The translations under genes were made by a program, and so were the position numbers. This document shows positions 1-9,446 of a DNA stretch of 64,000 bases, piece after piece. Position 1 is the first letter of the stretch, and each line of letters starts with the position of its first letter. Under the pieces are notes generated by a model. The model made no database searches. It saw only the letters and a program-made list of their open reading frames with translations, and was not told the DNA's origin. Source of the DNA: Frankineae bacterium MT45 (lineage in GTDB: Bacteria; Actinomycetota; Actinomycetes; Mycobacteriales; Jatrophihabitantaceae); assembly GCA_900100325.1 (NCBI GenBank), contig LT629697.1, positions 1,302,001-1,366,000 on the forward strand, given 5' to 3'.

Positions 1-2
1 CT

Positions 3-3000
3 CGACGACTGGTGACCTTGGCCGTCACGAGCCTGTTGGTGCTCGGGCTGATCGACGCGATGCCTATCGCTCCGGCCGCCGCCGCGACGGGCTCGTCCTG
101 TGGCGCCAGCATCAACCCCATCGTCTGCGAGAACTCGCTCCCCGGCACGCCGGAGTCGGTGTGGGACGTGAACGGCTCCGGTGACCCGACGATCCAGGGC
201 TTCTCCACCAGCATCAGCGTGAACGCCGGCTCCGCGATCGGCTTCAAGATCCAGACGCCCGCGACTTCCTACACGATCGACATCTACCGCCTCGGGTACT
301 ACCAGGGCAACGGCGCTCGCAAGATCACCTCGATCAGCCCGTCGGCCACCCTCCCGCAGACGCAGCCCACCTGCCTGACGGATCCGTCGGTCAGCCTGGT
401 CGACTGTGGTGACTGGGGGCTGTCGGCCTCGTGGGTCGTCCCGTCGACCGCGGTCTCGGGCGTATACATCGCCAAGCTGACGCGCACCGACATTCCCAAC
501 GGTGGCGCCAGCCAGATCTCGTTTGTGGTGCGTAACGACTCCAGCCACTCCGACGTCATCTTCCAGACCTCCGACGAGTCGTGGGAGGCCTACAACCGCT
601 ACGGCGACGCCGACTTCTACACCGGCTCGACCACCAACCCGTGGGACTCCGCGTCCCGGGCCCGCAAGGTCAGCTACAACCGGCCGTTCGCGACCCGCGA
701 CGACTTCTCCGGACGCGACTTCCTCTTCAGCAACGAGTACCCGACCATCCAGTTCATGGAGCGCAACGGCTACGACGTGAGCTACATGGCCGGCGTCGAC
801 ACTGACCGCCTCGGCTCGACCCTGCTGAAGAACCACAAGGTCTTCATGTCCGTCGGCCACGACGAATACTGGTCACAGGCCCAGCGCACCAACGTCGAGA
901 GTGCTCGCGACGCGGGCGTCAACCTGATGTTCCTCTCCGGCAACGAGGTCTTCTGGCACACCCGGTTCGAGCCGAGCATCGACGGCACCAACACGCCGTA
1001 CCGCACGCTGGTCGATTACAAGGAAACGTGGGACAACGCGCCATCCGATCCAAGCGGCGAGGCGACCGCCACCTGGCGAGATCCGCGCTTCTCCGCGGCC
1101 CCTGGTGGCACGAACCCGGAGAACGCGCTCACCGGCACGATGTACAAGGCCAACAACATCTCGATGCCGATCACGGTGACCGCGGCGCAGGGCAAGACGC
1201 GCATGTGGGCCAACACCGGTCTCTCGTCGATGGCCGGCGCCAGCACCGCGCTCGCCCCGAACACCGTCGGCTACGAGTCTGATGAGGACGTCGACAACGG
1301 CTTCCGCCCGGCCGGTCTCATCGACCTCTCGACCACCACTGGCCCGTCGGCGGAGGAGTCCTATGACTTCGGCACGCTCACCCAGGCCGGCACCACGACC
1401 CACCACGTCACCGAGTACCGGGCCGCGAGCGGAGCTCTCGTCTTCGGCGCCGGCACCATCCAGTGGGGCTGGGGCCTGAGCGCCGACCACGACGGCACCG
1501 ACAGCCCGGCCGACCCGCGGATGCAGCAGGCCACGATCAACCTGCTGGCCGATATGCAGACCCAGCCGACGACGCTCATGTCCGGCATGGTCGCGGCGAC
1601 CGCCAGCACCGACAAGACCGCGCCGGTCTCCACCATCACCAGCCCGGCCAAGTCGTCGGTCATCGCCAACGGCGCCCAGATCACCGTCACCGGCACCGCG
1701 ACCGACGTCGGTGGCGTCGTCGCCGGCGTTGAGGTGTCGATCGACGGCGGAACCACCTGGCACCCGGCCACCGGAACCTCGTCGTGGAGCTACACCGGCA
1801 TCGTCCACGCCAGCGGACCGCTGCAGATTCTCTCCCGCGCCACCGATGACAGCGTGAACGTCGAGACGCCCTCGGCCGGGGTCACCGTCACCGTGAACTG
1901 CCCGTGCACGCTCTTCGGCCAGGCCAACCCGGCCGTCCCCGACTCCGGTGACGCCACCGCGGTCGAGGTCGGCACCCGCTTCACCGCGAGCGCCAACGGC
2001 TACGTCTCGGGCATGCGCTTCTACAAGTCGGCCGCGAACACCGGCACCCACACCGGCACGCTCTGGAACAGCGCCGGCAAGGCGCTGGCCACCGGCACCT
2101 TCACCGGTGAGACCGGGAGTGGCTGGCAGACGCTCAACTTCACCACGCCGGTCTCCATCATCGCCGGCACCCGCTACGTGGTGAGCTACTACGCGCCGAC
2201 GGGGCACTATGCCGCCGACCCGCTCTTCTTCTACTACCGCGACTTCCAGGCCGGTCCGCTCTCGGCCGAGTCCAACTCGGCTACCGACCCGACGAAGTAC
2301 AACGGCGTCTACAGCTCGACCCACTCGTTCCCGACCAAGACGTACCAGGGATCGAACTACTACGTAGACCCGCTCTTCACGCCGTCGGCCACCGGCACGC
2401 CCGCGGTCATCTCGACCAACCCCGCCTCGAGCGGGACGGCCGTTCCGGTGACGACCGCGGCTTCGGCCACCTTCACCACCTCTATCGTCCCGTCGTCTCT
2501 CACCTTCACGCTGACCAGCTCGTCGGGCACCGTCGCCGGCGCCACCAGCTACGACGACAGCACGCACACGGCAACCTTCACGCCGTCGGCCGCACTGAGC
2601 CCGTCGACCACCTACACCGCGTCGATCAACGGAACCAGCAGCTACGGCATCGCGATGAGTTCGCCGTACACCTGGCTCTTCACCACCGCGTCTGGACCGG
2701 TGACCTGCCCGTGCACGCTCTTCGCCCCGAAGGCGACGCCGACGACGGTGGACAGCCGTGACACCGCGTCGGTGACGGTCGGCACGCAGTTCTCGGCCTC
2801 GGTGAACGGCTACATCTTCGGTCTGCGCTTCTACAAGAGCGCGGCCAACACCGGCACCCACGTCGGCACGCTCTGGTCGATGGACGGCACCGCGCTGGCC
2901 ACCGCAACCTTCACGTCGGAGTCGAACTCCGGCTGGCAGACCGTCATGTTCTCCTCGCCGGTGGCGGTCACCGCGGGCACCCCGTACGTCGTCAGCTACA

Positions 3001-6000
3001 CGGCGCCGAACGGGCACTACTCGGAGGATGACCACTTCTTCGACTCGCCGCTGAGCAACGGGCCGCTGCTGGCCCCGATCGGCGCCGGCGTCTACTACCC
3101 GACCGGATCAGGATTCCCGTCCTCGACCTACTTCAACGCCAACTACTGGGTCGACCCGATCTTCAACCTGACGCCGACCATCCCGCCGACGCCGCCGTCG
3201 ATCACCGCCGTGTCGCCGCCGGACGGTTCGACCGCGGTCACGCAGGCGGCGACGCCGACCGCTACGTTCTCCACCGCGGTGACCCCGGCCTCGATCTCGA
3301 TGGTCGTCACCGGTTCTGACGGGTCCACCGCGGCCGGATCGGTGAGCTACAACGCGACCACCACGACCGCGACCTTCACCCCGTCCAGCCCGCTGGCGCT
3401 CGGAGTGACGTACACCGTCGCCGTGAGCGCGAGTAGCACCGCGGGTCTGGCCATGCCTGCGCCGACCACCTGGAGCTTCACCGTCGCCAGCAGCACCGTC
3501 ACCTGCCCGTGCAGCCTGCTCTCGGCCTCCGGATCGCCGTCGCAGGCCGACTCCAACGACGCCGGCGCCATCAACCTCGGCGTGCAGTTCACGCCGTCGA
3601 CCTCGGGTTACATCTCCGGTGTCCGCTTTTACAAGAGCGCGGCCAACACCGGCACGCACGTCGGTAGCCTCTGGAGCTCCAGCGGGGCGCTGCTGGCCTC
3701 CGCCACCTTCACCGGCGAGAGCGCCACCGGGTGGCAGACGGTCGTCTTCTCCTCGGCGGTTCCGGTGACTGCGGGCCTGAGCTACACGGCCAGCTACTAC
3801 ACGCCGACCGGCCACTACGCCGACACCGACGGCTTCTACAACAGCGGCCTCTCCAACGGTCCGCTCTGGGCTGCGGCCAGCGCCGGGGTCTACGGCTACG
3901 GCAGCAACACGCTGCCCAGCAGCGTCTACGCCAACGCCAACTACTGGGTCGACCCGATCTTCTCCTCGACCGCGGCGGGTCCGGCGCCGACGGTCACCTC
4001 CTTCACCCCGCTCGCCTCGGCGAACGGCGTGCCCTCGGGCGTCACCCCGACCGCGAGCTTCTCGCTGGCCGTGACGCCGTCGTCGATCAACTTCACGGTC
4101 ACCGGGCCGTCGGGTGCCGTCGCCGGTGCGACCAGCTACGACCCGAACTCGCAGATCGCCACCTTTACCCCGTCCTCGCCGCTCGCCGGCGGCGTCTCGT
4201 ACGCGGTCTCGGTGACGGCGGCCGGTGTGAACGGCACCCCGCTGGCCAACCCGGCGACCTGGTCCTTCACCACCGCGGGCGTGGACTCACCTTGCCCGTG
4301 CACGCTCTTCGGCTCGGCCACGCCGGGGACCGTTGACTCCGGCGACGGTGCCAGCCTGACCGTCGGGACCCAGTTCACCCCGTCCATCACCGGGTCGATC
4401 ACCGGCGTTCGCTTCTACAAGAGCGACGCCAACGTGGGCACCCACATCGGTCAGCTCTGGGACTCGACCGGCAACCTGCTGGCCACCGTGACCTTCACCA
4501 ACGAGACGGCCAACGGCTGGCAGAGCGCCAACTTCGCTACTCCGGTCGGAGTGCAGGCCGGTGCCACCTACCTCGTCTCCTACACCGCTCCCAGCGGGCA
4601 CTACTCCGAGGACGATCACTACTTCGACACGCCGCTCTCGGCCGGTCCGCTGAGCGCGCCCGTTGGGGCCGGGGTGTACACCTACGGGTCGGGCATGCCG
4701 TCCTCGACGTACGCCAACGGCAACTACTGGGTCGACCCGATCTACAGCTCGACCACGGTGGCGGCACCCTCGCCGACCCCGGTTCCCACGCCCACGCCGA
4801 CCCCGACGCCCACGCCGACTCCGGTGCCGACGCCAACTCCGGTGCCGACGCCCACGCCGGACGTCACGCCGCCGACGATCATGGCGGCCAACTCGACCGG
4901 CTCGGGCACCACGGCCGTGGTCACCTGGACGACGAACGAGGCCGCCACCAGCACCGTCAACTACGGCACGTCGTCGACGAACCTCAACCTCGTCGTCACC
5001 TCGCCGTCGCTGGTGACCGCGCACAGCATCTCGCTGACCGGCCTGACGCTGAACACCCGCTACTACTACCGGATCACCTCGGCGGATGCGGCGAACAACA
5101 GCGCCGCCTCACCGAGTGCGGCCGGGACCAGCTGGACCTACACGCCGGCGGTGTCGCCGATCCTCGACACGACGACGGCTGACTTCACCCTCGGCACCAA
5201 GACCTCGACCTCGGTCTCGGCCAACGGCGGGGGTGAGGTGACCCTGACCCCGGCGGCAAGCGCCGAGTTCACCGGCACGACTCTGCCCACCGGCTGGACG
5301 TCGACGGCCGCCGTCACCGGTGGCAAGACGACTCTCGCCAGCGGCGTCGCGACGGTCCAGGGCGCCACCCTGGCCAGCACCGCCACCTACTCGGCGACCC
5401 GCACGCTGGAGACCGTCGCCACTCTCGGCGCGAACCAGTATCTCGGCTGGGTCGCATCGTCGAACTCGTCGGTGAAGGCCACCTTCAGCGTCAACTCCTC
5501 GGGCCAGCTCGTCGCGACGGAGAATGATGGCTTCCTGAACAACGCGAGCTCCGTTGTCGCCACCGGTTGGGTGGTCGCCTCGCACAAGTTCCGGATCGAG
5601 TGGACGAGCTCGACCGTGACGTTCTACGTCGACGACGTGCAGAAGTACACGCACAACTTCATGTCCCTCTTCGGTGCGATGCGTCCGCAGTTCTACGACG
5701 GTGTCACCACCGACGGCGGCCTCGTCGTCACCTACGCGCGGGTCGGCCCGTACGCCACCAGCGGCACGTACCTCTCCAGGGTCATCGACGCCTCGGCGCC
5801 GGTCACCTGGGATGCGGCCACCTGGGATGCCACCGTCCCGACCGGCACGACCCTGGTCGTGAAGGTCCGGACCGGAAACACGGCCACCCCGGACGCCACC
5901 TGGAGCGCCTACGCCACCCTCGCCTCCTCCGGGGCGCTGGTGAGTAAGACGTCCCGCTATATCCAGTACCAGGTCACCCTGACCACCACTGGAACCGCGC

Positions 6001-6047
6001 TCGTCACGCCCACACTGCGCTCGATGCAGTTCGGTCTGCACATCTGA
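3..6047 (+). CDS. Giant secreted modular protein: DMFase-beta-like domain, four DUF4082 modules, lectin-like C-terminus (5' partial)
   Basis: The frame is open to the window edge. The first in-window start is GTG at 12, but two Arg codons precede it, so the signal peptide probably begins upstream. Numbered from that GTG (2011 aa), residues about 1-24 are a hydrophobic export signal ending in an Ala-rich cleavage region. Residues 30-520 resemble the N,N-dimethylformamidase beta-subunit family (motifs GHDEYWS and GNEVFWH). Residues 535-630 are Ig-like. Four DUF4082 modules (about 630-790, 898-1052, 1165-1318, 1428-1580) alternate with SbsA/Big_5-like Ig domains. A Pro-Thr linker (1585-1618), a fibronectin-III-like domain and a concanavalin-like C-terminus follow. 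No cell-wall anchor motif is seen. The role is probably extracellular glycan binding or turnover; catalytic function is unproven. Confidence 0.85.
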   Translation, partial: RRLVTLAVTSLLVLGLIDAMPIAPAAAATGSSCGASINPIVCENSLPGTPESVWDVNGSGDPTIQGFSTSISVNAGSAIGFKIQTPATSYTIDIYRLGYYQGNGARKITSISPSATLPQTQPTCLTDPSVSLVDCGDWGLSASWVVPSTAVSGVYIAKLTRTDIPNGGASQISFVVRNDSSHSDVIFQTSDESWEAYNRYGDADFYTGSTTNPWDSASRARKVSYNRPFATRDDFSGRDFLFSNEYPTIQFMERNGYDVSYMAGVDTDRLGSTLLKNHKVFMSVGHDEYWSQAQRTNVESARDAGVNLMFLSGNEVFWHTRFEPSIDGTNTPYRTLVDYKETWDNAPSDPSGEATATWRDPRFSAAPGGTNPENALTGTMYKANNISMPITVTAAQGKTRMWANTGLSSMAGASTALAPNTVGYESDEDVDNGFRPAGLIDLSTTTGPSAEESYDFGTLTQAGTTTHHVTEYRAASGALVFGAGTIQWGWGLSADHDGTDSPADPRMQQATINLLADMQTQPTTLMSGMVAATASTDKTAPVSTITSPAKSSVIANGAQITVTGTATDVGGVVAGVEVSIDGGTTWHPATGTSSWSYTGIVHASGPLQILSRATDDSVNVETPSAGVTVTVNCPCTLFGQANPAVPDSGDATAVEVGTRFTASANGYVSGMRFYKSAANTGTHTGTLWNSAGKALATGTFTGETGSGWQTLNFTTPVSIIAGTRYVVSYYAPTGHYAADPLFFYYRDFQAGPLSAESNSATDPTKYNGVYSSTHSFPTKTYQGSNYYVDPLFTPSATGTPAVISTNPASSGTAVPVTTAASATFTTSIVPSSLTFTLTSSSGTVAGATSYDDSTHTATFTPSAALSPSTTYTASINGTSSYGIAMSSPYTWLFTTASGPVTCPCTLFAPKATPTTVDSRDTASVTVGTQFSASVNGYIFGLRFYKSAANTGTHVGTLWSMDGTALATATFTSESNSGWQTVMFSSPVAVTAGTPYVVSYTAPNGHYSEDDHFFDSPLSNGPLLAPIGAGVYYPTGSGFPSSTYFNANYWVDPIFNLTPTIPPTPPSITAVSPPDGSTAVTQAATPTATFSTAVTPASISMVVTGSDGSTAAGSVSYNATTTTATFTPSSPLALGVTYTVAVSASSTAGLAMPAPTTWSFTVASSTVTCPCSLLSASGSPSQADSNDAGAINLGVQFTPSTSGYISGVRFYKSAANTGTHVGSLWSSSGALLASATFTGESATGWQTVVFSSAVPVTAGLSYTASYYTPTGHYADTDGFYNSGLSNGPLWAAASAGVYGYGSNTLPSSVYANANYWVDPIFSSTAAGPAPTVTSFTPLASANGVPSGVTPTASFSLAVTPSSINFTVTGPSGAVAGATSYDPNSQIATFTPSSPLAGGVSYAVSVTAAGVNGTPLANPATWSFTTAGVDSPCPCTLFGSATPGTVDSGDGASLTVGTQFTPSITGSITGVRFYKSDANVGTHIGQLWDSTGNLLATVTFTNETANGWQSANFATPVGVQAGATYLVSYTAPSGHYSEDDHYFDTPLSAGPLSAPVGAGVYTYGSGMPSSTYANGNYWVDPIYSSTTVAAPSPTPVPTPTPTPTPTPTPVPTPTPVPTPTPDVTPPTIMAANSTGSGTTAVVTWTTNEAATSTVNYGTSSTNLNLVVTSPSLVTAHSISLTGLTLNTRYYYRITSADAANNSAASPSAAGTSWTYTPAVSPILDTTTADFTLGTKTSTSVSANGGGEVTLTPAASAEFTGTTLPTGWTSTAAVTGGKTTLASGVATVQGATLASTATYSATRTLETVATLGANQYLGWVASSNSSVKATFSVNSSGQLVATENDGFLNNASSVVATGWVVASHKFRIEWTSSTVTFYVDDVQKYTHNFMSLFGAMRPQFYDGVTTDGGLVVTYARVGPYATSGTYLSRVIDASAPVTWDAATWDATVPTGTTLVVKVRTGNTATPDATWSAYATLASSGALVSKTSRYIQYQVTLTTTGTALVTPTLRSMQFGLHI
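1899..4750 (+). repeat. Four tandem DUF4082(-Ig) modules, about 800-bp period
   Basis: Cys-Pro-Cys boxes (TGCCCGTGCA-type) begin DUF4082 modules at 1899, 2706, 3504 and 4293, giving periods of 807, 798 and 789 bp. The FYKSAANTGTH segment is nearly identical in the first three copies and varied in the fourth (FYKSDANVGTH). The near-constant spacing and close similarity suggest duplication within the gene. Confidence 0.85.
4765..4863 (+). repeat. Pro-Thr linker-encoding low-complexity repeat
   Basis: A short-period CCGACG/CCCACG-type repeat encodes a [10 protein letters not shown]-type linker between the fourth DUF4082 module and the fibronectin-like domain. The same linker style recurs in the two beta-helix proteins downstream. 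Confidence 0.85.
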
Positions 6048-6218
6048 GTCTCGTTTGAGCCGGGCGGTCTGCCGACTTTGTGAAACACTCAGTGAACCGA
6101 TGTATCTGCTCGGTAAGGCACGTCTCTATGAGCTCTGGCGTCGGCATGCGCGGACGCTGACATTGCTGGTCGACGGCGCTTCGGCGGCCACGGTTCTTCG
6201 CAGATTGGATGGGCAGGA

Positions 6219-7289
6219 ATGACACTCGGGATCGGCGTAGTCGGAGCCGGCTACTGGGGACCGAATCTGGTTCGCAACTTTAGGGCGAGCCAGCACTGGG
6301 ACCTGGTGGCGGTGTGTGACCTCGACGAGGCGCGGGCCCGCAAGGTGATCGGCCCGCGGAGCACCATCGAGGTCGAGACGTCGCTGGAGCGCCTGCTGGC
6401 CCGCGACGACATCGACGCGGTGGCGATCGCCACCCCGGCCCGTACTCATAGTGCGATCGCCCGCCAGGCCCTCGAAGCCGGCAAGCACGTCCTGGTCGAG
6501 AAGCCGCTGGCCGACAGTCACGCCGAGGCCGCGACCATGGTGGCGGCGGCGGCCGAGCGTGGACTGGTCCTGATGACCGACCACACCTACTGCTACACGC
6601 CGGTGGTGCAGCGCATCCGCGAACTCATCCACGAAGGTGTGCTGGGTGACATCCTCTTCATCGACTCGGTGCGCATCAACCTCGGCCTGATCCAGCCCGA
6701 CGTCGACGTGCTCTGGGACCTCGCGCCGCACGACCTGTCGATCCTCGACTACATCCTCGGCGAGAAGCTGCGCCCGACCGCGGTCGCCGCGCACGGGGCC
6801 GACCCGCTGGGAACCGGTAAGGCGTGCGTAGGCTACCTGACGATGCCGATGCCAGGCGGGGCAATCGTTCACGTACACGTCAACTGGCTCAGCCCGACCA
6901 AGATCCGCCAGTTCATCATCGGCGGTTCGAAGCGCACGCTGGTCTGGGACGACCAGAACCCGCAGCAGCGGCTGGCGCTCTACGACCGCGGCGTCGACTT
7001 CGTCTCGGCCCAGGCCGACGAGGGCCTGCGGGAGGCGGCCGCGATCAGCTACCGGTTGGGTGACATGCATGCTCCGGCGCTCTCGGAGCAGGAGGCACTC
7101 GGGAACGTAGCGACCGAGTTCGCCGCCGCGATCAACGAGAAGCGCCCGCCGCGGACCGACGGCGAAGCGGGGCTGCGCGTCCTTGAGATACTTGAAGCGG
7201 CGAGCCACAGCCTGGCCGATAGCGGGGAACTGATCCCGCTGGGCACCGATAAGCAGAACACCGAATCGACCTTGGGAAGCGCTGTATGA
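6219..7289 (+). CDS. Gfo/Idh/MocA-family oxidoreductase (nucleotide-sugar dehydrogenase, WbpB-like)
   Basis: 356 aa. The N-terminal Rossmann fold carries the NAD(P) motif GAGYWG (residues 9-14) and the family EKP motif (94-96); a GFO_IDH_MocA C-terminal domain follows. The family oxidises or reduces sugar ring carbons. Next to an SDR epimerase and two DegT aminotransferases, a 3-keto-forming step on a UDP-sugar before transamination (as in WbpB) is likely but not proven. The ATG follows a weak GGGCAGGA box. The stop overlaps the next start by 4 nt (ATGA), indicating translational coupling in a five-gene operon. Confidence 0.85.
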   Translation: MTLGIGVVGAGYWGPNLVRNFRASQHWDLVAVCDLDEARARKVIGPRSTIEVETSLERLLARDDIDAVAIATPARTHSAIARQALEAGKHVLVEKPLADSHAEAATMVAAAAERGLVLMTDHTYCYTPVVQRIRELIHEGVLGDILFIDSVRINLGLIQPDVDVLWDLAPHDLSILDYILGEKLRPTAVAAHGADPLGTGKACVGYLTMPMPGGAIVHVHVNWLSPTKIRQFIIGGSKRTLVWDDQNPQQRLALYDRGVDFVSAQADEGLREAAAISYRLGDMHAPALSEQEALGNVATEFAAAINEKRPPRTDGEAGLRVLEILEAASHSLADSGELIPLGTDKQNTESTLGSAV

Positions 7290-8269
7290 CGAACTTGAAC
7301 GGGGCACAGGTACTGGTCACCGGTGGTGCCGGCACCATCGGGTCGACCCTGGTCGACCAGTTGCTGGCCGCCGGTGCGGCCAAGGTGGACGTGCTGGACA
7401 ACCTGGTCCGCGGGCGTCGGGCCAACCTCGCGCAGGCCTTCGAGACCGGGCGGGTCAACCTCATCGAGGGCGACCTGCGCGACCGGGACCTCGTCCATGA
7501 TGTGACGGTCGGAAAGGACGTCGTCTGTCACCAGGCGGCGATCCGGATCACCCAGTGCGCGGAGGAGCCGCGACTGGCCCTCGAGGTACTCGTTGACGGC
7601 ACCTTCAACGTCCTCGAGGCGGCCGTTGAGAAGAAGGTGCAGAAGGTCGTGGCGGCCTCCAGCGCGTCGGCCTACGGCTTGGCCGAGGAGTTCCCGACCA
7701 CCGAACGCCACCACCATCACAACAACGACACCTTCTACGGTGCGGCCAAGTCGTTCAACCAGGGCATGATGACCAGCTTCCGGGCCATGTACGGCCTGAA
7801 CTACGTCGGGCTGCTCCCCTTCAACGTCTACGGCCCCCGCATGGACATCTACGGCGTCTATACCGAGGTGCTGGTGCGCTGGATGGAGCGCATCGTTGAC
7901 GGGAAGCCGCCGCTCATCTTCGGTAACGGGCTGCAGACGATGGACTTCGTCTACACCGAGGACATCGCCCGCGCTAACATCCTGGCCATTGAGAGCGACG
8001 TCAACGAGGGCTTCTACAACGTAGCCAGTGGCGTCGAGACGAGCCTGCTGGACCTGGCCCGGGCGCTGCTGCGGGCCATGGACTCCGATCTGGACGTCGA
8101 GTTCGGCCCCGAGCGGGCCGTCAACGGCGTGACCCGCCGCCTGGCCGACACCTCGGCCGCGACCCGCGATCTGGGCTTCACGGCCGAGGTTGGACTGGAA
8201 GACGGACTGCGCAGGCTGGTCGCCTGGTGGAAGGCGGACAAGCTCGCCACCAGCGATCCCAGCGCATGA
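7286..8269 (+). CDS. NAD-dependent epimerase/dehydratase (extended SDR)
   Basis: 327 aa. The nucleotide-binding motif GGAGTIG lies at 13-19 and the catalytic Tyr-Lys pair at Y151/K155 (YGAAK), with an SSASAY strand at 125-130. This is typical of UDP-sugar 4-epimerases and 4,6-dehydratases acting in the cytoplasm. It is translationally coupled to the upstream oxidoreductase (ATGA). An unusual run of four His (142-145) sits just before the catalytic Tyr. The exact substrate cannot be read from sequence; the product is probably used by the downstream aminotransferases. Confidence 0.85.
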   Translation: MTNLNGAQVLVTGGAGTIGSTLVDQLLAAGAAKVDVLDNLVRGRRANLAQAFETGRVNLIEGDLRDRDLVHDVTVGKDVVCHQAAIRITQCAEEPRLALEVLVDGTFNVLEAAVEKKVQKVVAASSASAYGLAEEFPTTERHHHHNNDTFYGAAKSFNQGMMTSFRAMYGLNYVGLLPFNVYGPRMDIYGVYTEVLVRWMERIVDGKPPLIFGNGLQTMDFVYTEDIARANILAIESDVNEGFYNVASGVETSLLDLARALLRAMDSDLDVEFGPERAVNGVTRRLADTSAATRDLGFTAEVGLEDGLRRLVAWWKADKLATSDPSA

Positions 8270-8300
8270 TTGACCGCACAAACCCGGTTGGAGTTGGCGA

Positions 8301-9443
8301 ATGACCCGCATCAACGTAGCTAAGCCGTGGCTCGGCGCTGAAGAGGTGGCCGCGGTGACCGAGGCGATCGAATCGGGCTGGGTGGCTCAGGGCCCGCGCG
8401 TCGCCGCCTTCGAGGAGAAGTTCGCCGCGCTGGTCGGGGCCCGGCACGCGGTCGCCGTCTCCAACTGCACGACGGCGCTGCACCTCGCCCTCGTGGTGGC
8501 CGGTGTCGGTGCCGGAGACGAGGTCATCGTGCCGTCGTTCTCATTCATCGCCACCACGAATGCCCCGATGTACGTGGGGGCGACGCCGGTCTTCGCCGAC
8601 GTCGACCCGCAGACCGGCAACCTGACGCCAGCCAGCATCGAGGCGGTGCTCTCCCCGGCCACCCGCGCCGTCATCCTGGTTCATCAGGGCGGCGTCCCGG
8701 CGGACGTGGCTGCGGTGAAGGCGCTCTGTGAGCCGCGCGGCATCGTCGTCGTCGAGGATGCGGCCTGCGCCGCTGGATCGACCTACCGAGGCGCTCCGGT
8801 CGGCGCTGGTGCCACCATCGCCGCCTGGTCCTTCCACCCCCGCAAGCTCATCACCACCGGTGAGGGCGGGATGCTCACCACCGACGACGCCGGGTGGGCC
8901 GACCGGGCCCGCCGGCTGCGCGAGCACGCCATGAGCGTGAGCGCAGCTGAGCGCCACCAGAGCACGCTGCCGCCGGAGGAGCAGTACCTGGAGGTCGGCT
9001 ACAACTACCGGATGACCGACCTGCAGGCTGCGGTCGGTCTGGTGCAGCTCGACCGGCTCGCTCCCATCGTGGCCCGGCGCCGCGAGATCGTGGCCGAGTA
9101 TCAGCAGGCCCTGGAGGGCATCGCCGGGCTGCGGGTGCTGCAGGATCCCGAGTGGGGAACCTCCAACTTCCAGTCCTTCTGGGTCGAGATTCTGCCGGAA
9201 TTTCCGATGGATCGCGAGAAACTGCTGGCCCACCTCGCCGAACATGAGATCTCGGCCCGGCGCGGGATCATGGCCGCGCATCGGCAGCCGGCCTACGCCG
9301 GCGTCGAGCACGCCCCGCTGCCGGTCACCGAGAGGCTGAACGAGAACACCCTTATTCTGCCGGTCTTTCACCAGATGACGGCCGACGAGATCACTCGCGT
9401 GATCGATGCTCTCCGGGCCGCCGCTGCCCAAGTCGCGGCCTAG
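8301..9443 (+). CDS. DegT/DnrJ/EryC1/StrS-family sugar aminotransferase
   Basis: 380 aa, usual family length. The PLP-binding Lys is K182 in the SFHPRK context, and D153 in VEDAAC contacts the pyridine nitrogen. The family transaminates 3- or 4-keto nucleotide sugars using Glu. The ATG at 8301 has GGAG about 8 nt upstream. It sits 31 nt after the epimerase and is followed directly by an unrecognised gene and a second DegT enzyme, suggesting that two different amino groups or two amino sugars are made by this operon. Confidence 0.88.
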   Translation: MTRINVAKPWLGAEEVAAVTEAIESGWVAQGPRVAAFEEKFAALVGARHAVAVSNCTTALHLALVVAGVGAGDEVIVPSFSFIATTNAPMYVGATPVFADVDPQTGNLTPASIEAVLSPATRAVILVHQGGVPADVAAVKALCEPRGIVVVEDAACAAGSTYRGAPVGAGATIAAWSFHPRKLITTGEGGMLTTDDAGWADRARRLREHAMSVSAAERHQSTLPPEEQYLEVGYNYRMTDLQAAVGLVQLDRLAPIVARRREIVAEYQQALEGIAGLRVLQDPEWGTSNFQSFWVEILPEFPMDREKLLAHLAEHEISARRGIMAAHRQPAYAGVEHAPLPVTERLNENTLILPVFHQMTADEITRVIDALRAAAAQVAA

Positions 9444-9446
9444 GTT

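Noticed and set aside
873-3035. 720-codon open frame on the minus strand
   Set aside because: It lies antisense to the DUF4082 giant gene, is Arg/Gly/Val-rich with no recognisable domain, and reflects high-GC third-position bias.
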